Origin: Lycium barbarum
Lineage: Eukaryota > Streptophyta > Magnoliopsida > Solanales > Solanaceae
Length of the DNA: 64,000 nucleotides
Assembly (NCBI RefSeq): GCF_019175385.1
Contig: NC_083344.1
Coordinates: forward strand, 60,140,782 to 60,204,781
Direction of reading: 5' to 3'
How positions within the stretch are numbered: position 1 is the first letter of the stretch; every line of letters begins with the position of its first letter. The position numbers and the translations under genes are program-made. Shown here in pieces: positions 59,647 through 64,000 of this stretch. The notes beneath the pieces were generated by a model. That model searched no databases. It saw only the letters and a list, made by a program, of their open reading frames with translations, and was not told the origin of the DNA.

Positions 59647-62332
59647 CCGATGATTCTCCTCATGCATAGGGACTATACATTGCACACTAATGAACTAACC
59701 CTTCTTTTCCTGGCTCTATTTCTTCTCTTTTGGAGGAATTTGATGATGTGTTCCCAACGGAACTCCCAAAGGGGTTACCACCCTTGAGGGGAATTGAACA
59801 CCAAATTCACTTTGTCCCGGGGTCTTAATTGCCAAACAAATCGGCTTATAGAGCCAACCCGGATGACACTAAAGAGCTTCAAAGGCAAGTGGATGAGCTC
59901 CTTGAAAAGGGAGTTGTGCGAGAAAGTATGAGTCCTTGTGCCGTGCCCGTGATCTTGGTGCCAATGAAAGATGGATCATGGCGTATGTGTGTTGATTGCT
60001 GAGCAATAAACAAGATAACAGTAAAGTATCGCCATCCCATACCTCGTCTTGATGACATGCTTGATGAGTTGAATGGTTCATGCATATTCTCTAAGGTAGA
60101 TCTTAGGAGTGGGTATCATCAAATCCGGATGAAACCCGGAGATGAGTGGAAAACTGCATTTAAGACCAAGTTTTGTCTATATGAATGGTTGGTGATGTTT
60201 TTTGGTCTCACTAACACTCCTAGTACTTTCATGCGTTTGATGAATCATGTCATGAAACCTTTTATTGGCAAATTCGTGGTTGTTTACTTGATGATATTTT
60301 GGTGTACAGTAAAACCATGGATGAGCATGTTTTTCAATTGAAATGTGTGTTTGAAGTGCTTAGACAAGAACAACTTTATGTTAATGTTGCTAAATGCTCT
60401 TTTTGTGTTGATGAAGTTGTTTTCTTGGATTTTGTTGTGAGTTCAAGGGGCATTGAGGTTGATGAATCCAAAATAGACGCTATTAAGAATTGGCCAATTC
60501 CTAAATCCATTGGTGATATTAGAAGTTTTCATGGATTGGCTAGTTTTTATAGGCGGTTTGTTAAGGGGTTTAGTACCATAGCCGCTCCTTTGACTGAGGT
60601 AATCCGAAAGGATAAACCTTTTTCTTAGGGTGTGGAGCAAGCAAACGCTTTTGAAACTCTAAAACAAATGTTTAGCTCCGCACCGTTGTTGCAATTACCC
60701 GATTATGACAAAATCTTTGAAATTGAATGTGATGCTAGCAAAGTAGGTATTGGTGCCGTTTTGATGCAAGACCAAAAACCCATTGCCTATTTTAGTGAAA
60801 AGCTTAAGGGTACGACGTTGAACTACTCCACCTATGATCATGAATTGTATGCTTTGATTAGAGCTTTGGGTAATTGGCAACACTACTTGTGGCCTAAAGA
60901 GTTTGTGATTAGGACCGACCATGAGTCCTTAAAACATCTCAAGGCCCAAGGAAAGTTGAACAAAAGGCATGCTAAATGGGTTGAATTCCTTGAAACTTTC
61001 CCGTATGTAATCCAATACAAAAAGGGAAAGGAGAATGTAGTGGCGGATGCCCTATCAAGGAAACATGTTTTGATTAATACCTTGTCTTCCAAATTGATGG
61101 GTTTTGAAAGCTTGAAGACATTGTATCCCAAGGACCCCGTCTTTGCCAAAATCTTTCTAGATTGCGAAGAGTGGGAAAGGGAGAGGTGGATTAGGGATAG
61201 GTCTTCTACTCCCTATTCTAGGTTTGATGGTTTCTTGTTAAAAAACAAGTGTTTGTGTGTGCACATGAGCTCTTGGAGGGAATTATTTGTGAGGGAGGCA
61301 CACAATGGGGGATTGATGGGACATTTTGGGATTGATAAGACTTTGGGGATTCTTGAGGAGCAATTTTATTGGCCTCATATGCGGAGGGATGTGGCTAAGA
61401 TTTGTGGCCAATGCATTGAATGTCGCGGTGCCAAGTCTAGACTCCTTCCCCATGGTTTGTATACCCCTCTCCCCACCCCTCAACAACCTTGGGTTGATAT
61501 TTTGATGGATTTTGTGTTGTGTTTGCCTAGAACCAAAAGGGGTAAAGATAGCATCTTTGTTGTGGTTGATCGATTTTCTAAAATGGCTCATTTCATTGCT
61601 TGTCATAAAGTTGATGATGCTCCTCATGTTGCCTCTTTGTTTGTTGAACATGTGGTAAAGTTGCATGGTATTCCCAAAACCATTGTGAGCGATAGGGATC
61701 CAAAATTCCTTAGCCACTTTTGTAATGAATTGTGGGGACGACTTGGTACTAAATTTTTGTTTTCTACCTCTTGTCACCCACAAACCGATGGCCAAACCGA
61801 AGTTGTCAATAGGACCTTGGGTTCTATGCTTAGGGCCATGGTTAAAGGAAAATTAGATTCTTGGGAAGATCAATTGCCTTTGGTTGAATTTGCTTACAAT
61901 AGAGCCATTCATAGCACTATTGGCATGTCACCTTTTGAAGTGGTTTATGGTTTTAACCCCCTAACCCCTTTAGATCGAACCCCTTTATCTCAAGATGTTG
62001 TGTTGAGTTTAGATGGCAACAAATGATCAGAGGCCATGAAGAAGTTGCATGAGAAGGTGAGGCTTCACATTGAGAAAAAAAAATCAAGAAACGGCCAAGA
62101 GAGCAAACAAGGGTCGCAAATGAGTTGGGCTTGAACCGGGTGATTGGGTTTTGGTACATTTCCGAAAAGAGAGGTTTCCCAACAAAAGAAAGACCAAGTT
62201 GATGCCTAGAGGAGATGGTCGATTTGAAGTACTTGAACGACTCAATGATAATGCATAAAAAATTGATCTTCCACCCGAATACCAAGTACATACCACCTTC
62301 AATGTGTGTGATCTATCTCCTATGGTGGTGTA
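59647..62332 (+). pseudogene. pol: Element K pol: RT, RNase H, integrase, multiply broken
   Basis: RT starts near 59720 (EEFDDVFPTELPKG), with stops at about 59826 and 60000, and runs through [13 protein letters not shown] and [15 protein letters not shown]. One base is missing in the YxDD box near 60289, so the FDD motif reads LMI. After the shift the frame continues to TAG 60626-60628 (a lost Trp). RNase H keeps ECDAS, DHELYAL, TDHESL and VADALS. Integrase keeps [10 protein letters not shown]...CGQCIEC, MDFVL (D), SDRDPKF (D) and QTEVVNRTL (E). From the TGA at 62024-62026 onward, frames shift several times up to a terminal TAA near 62330. I see no clear chromodomain. Confidence 0.82.
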
Positions 62333-62390
62333 AGATTATGATCCCTTAAATATGAGGACAAATTCTCTTCAAGATGAGGAGGGACATACT

Positions 62391-62916
62391 TGAATACACT
62401 CTAGCACCTTCCAGGGGATTTCAAGTGTTCATGATAGCATGGGAGGATGGTTTGGAGAAGAGGGTTGAAAATGGTCATACTTGCAATGTGGCTATTACTT
62501 GAAGATTTGTAAATTCAAGCTTTGTTCCCAAAAGAGGATACCCAAACAAGGCCCTTACTTCATTAAGGGTAAAAGTGTAATAGTGTAGTTGTCTTCTTTT
62601 GAGCCTTAGTATAAATAGTAGTTTCTTTCATTTAGAAGACTTAGACTATTTTGAATATTGATATTTGATATTGTAAAACTCTTGAGAGTTGAGATCTTGT
62701 GAAACCTTTGATTGAGTAATTGTTGAGAGGATTGGTTATTAGGGATTCCAAATCCCTCTTGGTCATCCTAAGAATTTGGTGTCTCTTTTGTTCTTAATTT
62801 AGAGGTCTTAGTTTTCTATAACTTTGGTTGCTAAATTAAGTCTTAAGTTGTGTCAAATTATCTATCCTTTTCTTTTCTTGCATTTTAATTCGATTTTCGT
62901 TCTTAATCTTGTATCA
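62391..62916 (+). repeat. Element K LTR (about 526 bp), start approximate
   Basis: A purine-rich tract (AAGATGAGGAGGGA, about 62371-62384) follows pol. The LTR probably begins TGAATACACTC and ends CTTGTATCA at 62916, two bases before a primer site. A TATA box TATAAATA lies near 62611. No second copy is present in the window, so the 5' boundary is a guess. Confidence 0.6.
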
Positions 62917-62918
62917 AT

Positions 62919-62930
62919 TGGTATCAGAGC
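62919..62930 (+). other. Primer binding site after element K's LTR
   Basis: TGGTATCAGAGC lies two bases after the LTR end. A primer site belongs after a 5' LTR, yet this LTR follows pol; see findings. Confidence 0.85.
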
Positions 62931-62949
62931 TTAGATTAGATTTGTAAGC

Positions 62950-64000
62950 CTACAAAGATAAATGTGATAAATCACGATAATAGTAATAACGATGTTGATG
63001 ACGATTATGATAATGATGTAAATAGTAAAGATGCTTATGAGCTATTATGTATATGTGTCTATGTATGACTACTATGGAACCCCGAGCTTATGAGGCCGGG
63101 CAAGATATGTAAATAAGTATGTATATGATTACGTAATGCGCGCACACCTCTGCAGATGATACGGATAACCCTGACGCCTTGGTAGGGCCAGGTAGATGTA
63201 ACCCTGATGCCTTGGTAGGGCCAGGTAGATGTAACCCTGAAGCCTTGGTAGGGCCAGGTATGAGTAACCTTGAGCCTTGGTTGGCCAAGTATGTATGAAA
63301 CACCGATCGTGCATGGTCGGGTATGCTATATAAATGCTATGTATATGATATGATTATGTATATGATATGGTTACGAGTATGAATACGAATATGATACGAT
63401 ATGATTGTGAATAAAGGTATGTATATGAATACGAGTATAAATACGGAACGGAAAGATTCTATGCACGGCAAGTAAGTGCCTATGATGATGATATTACTAT
63501 CTCCCATCTTGTGCTATTTCTCATGTTGCTTATTATGCTTCTATATTGATATTGATCATGCTTTACATACTTAGTACATTCTTCGTACTAACGTCCTTTT
63601 GTTTGTGGACGCTGCGTCATGCCCGCAGGTGCACAGGGAGACAGGCTCGATCCATAGCGGTATTCTTAGAGACTACCTAGCAAAGCTCCATTTCATTCGG
63701 AGCCGTAGCTTTTGGGTACTTATTCTTTTGTGTACATAATTATGGGCATAGCGGGGTCCTGTCCCGCTTATGTGATATGTTATACTCTTCTTAGAGGCTC
63801 GTAGACATGTGAATATGGTTAGATGTGTCAGGCCTTGTCGGCCTATATTTTGTATATCATTTTGATAGCCTTGTCGGCCCATGTACATTAACGTGGTATA
63901 GATGCCAACCATGATATGAAAGCATTGTCATCCAATGGAACTAGCACAAATGATGAGTAGAAATGTATGTTTAATTATGTGGCTCACCTAGATGTAAGTA
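62950..64000 (+). repeat. Fragment L: B-type LTR, R/U5-side portion, cut by window end
   Basis: The reverse complement of about 49620-50680 in element H, ending near the point where about 70 more bases would complete the LTR. It starts mid-LTR. Branch-like TACTAAC is at 63586-63592, acceptor GCAG/G at 63628, and GCTTTACATAC at 63560-63570. It carries an expanded 33-bp repeat. No gene. Confidence 0.8.
63169..63267. repeat. 33-bp tandem repeat, three copies
   Basis: Units at 63169, 63202 and 63235 with the core GCCTTGGTAGGGCCAGGTA. Element H's LTRs have this motif once at the matching place. Confidence 0.92.

Overview
The window is plant nuclear DNA made, as far as I can tell, entirely of LTR retrotransposons. 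I see no host gene, tRNA, rRNA or CRISPR array. The evidence is Ty3/gypsy gag-pol coding sequence of Tekay/Del chromovirus type (gag with a CCHC knuckle, then PR-RT-RNaseH-INT with a chromodomain-like tail). There are also repeated initiator-tRNA-Met primer sites (TGGTATCAGAGC), polypurine tracts beside 2.3-3.3 kb TG...CA LTRs, and 5-bp target duplications. The style fits a repeat-rich eudicot, perhaps Solanaceae, but nothing here proves the species.

Layout (letters are mine). A (+), 1-6576: gag-bearing non-autonomous element whose left LTR is cut by the window edge. C (-), 6577-7675 and 16693-19949: related non-coding element interrupted by B and apparently by A. B (-), 7676-16687: complete gag-less and pol-less element with 3272-bp LTRs and TSD TTTTC. 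D (+), 19950-25346: 5'-LTR piece (lying head-to-head against C's LTR), two primer sites, decayed gag and pol stopping inside integrase. 25347-27438: mosaic of LTR and internal scraps. G (-), 27439-30555 and 52035-52827: 3' LTR and integrase end. H (-), 30556-52029 (TSD ATGAG), inserted in G's integrase. I (-), 30963-42408 (TSD TCCGA), inserted in H's 3' LTR. J (+), 52828-56869: integrase C-terminus and 3' LTR, fused head-to-head to G. K (+), 56870-62930: a different chromovirus-like element with a short LTR. L (+), about 62950-64000: LTR fragment running off the window.

No element is intact. H and I are structurally complete but carry frameshifts and nonsense codons, many of them C-to-T or G-to-A changes. 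A and B look like parasites of the autonomous families: they keep LTRs, primer site, polypurine tract and leader signals but lack pol. LTR mismatches counted by eye give a nesting-consistent order: H about 2%, I about 1.6%, B about 0.7%.

The most interesting signals are non-coding features shared by otherwise divergent families. (1) A hairpin about 45 nt after the primer site, with covarying stem and loop GTGCAC or GCGCGC, resembles a retroviral dimerisation kissing loop. (2) The LTRs hold an apparent intron: donor AG/GTATGTRARGC, branch site TACTRAC, a covarying stem-loop, then acceptor GCAG/G. The donor is complementary to a site shortly before the branch point. (3) A stem AACATTCG...CGAATGTT precedes the polypurine tracts. 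All three survive in elements that lack coding sequence.
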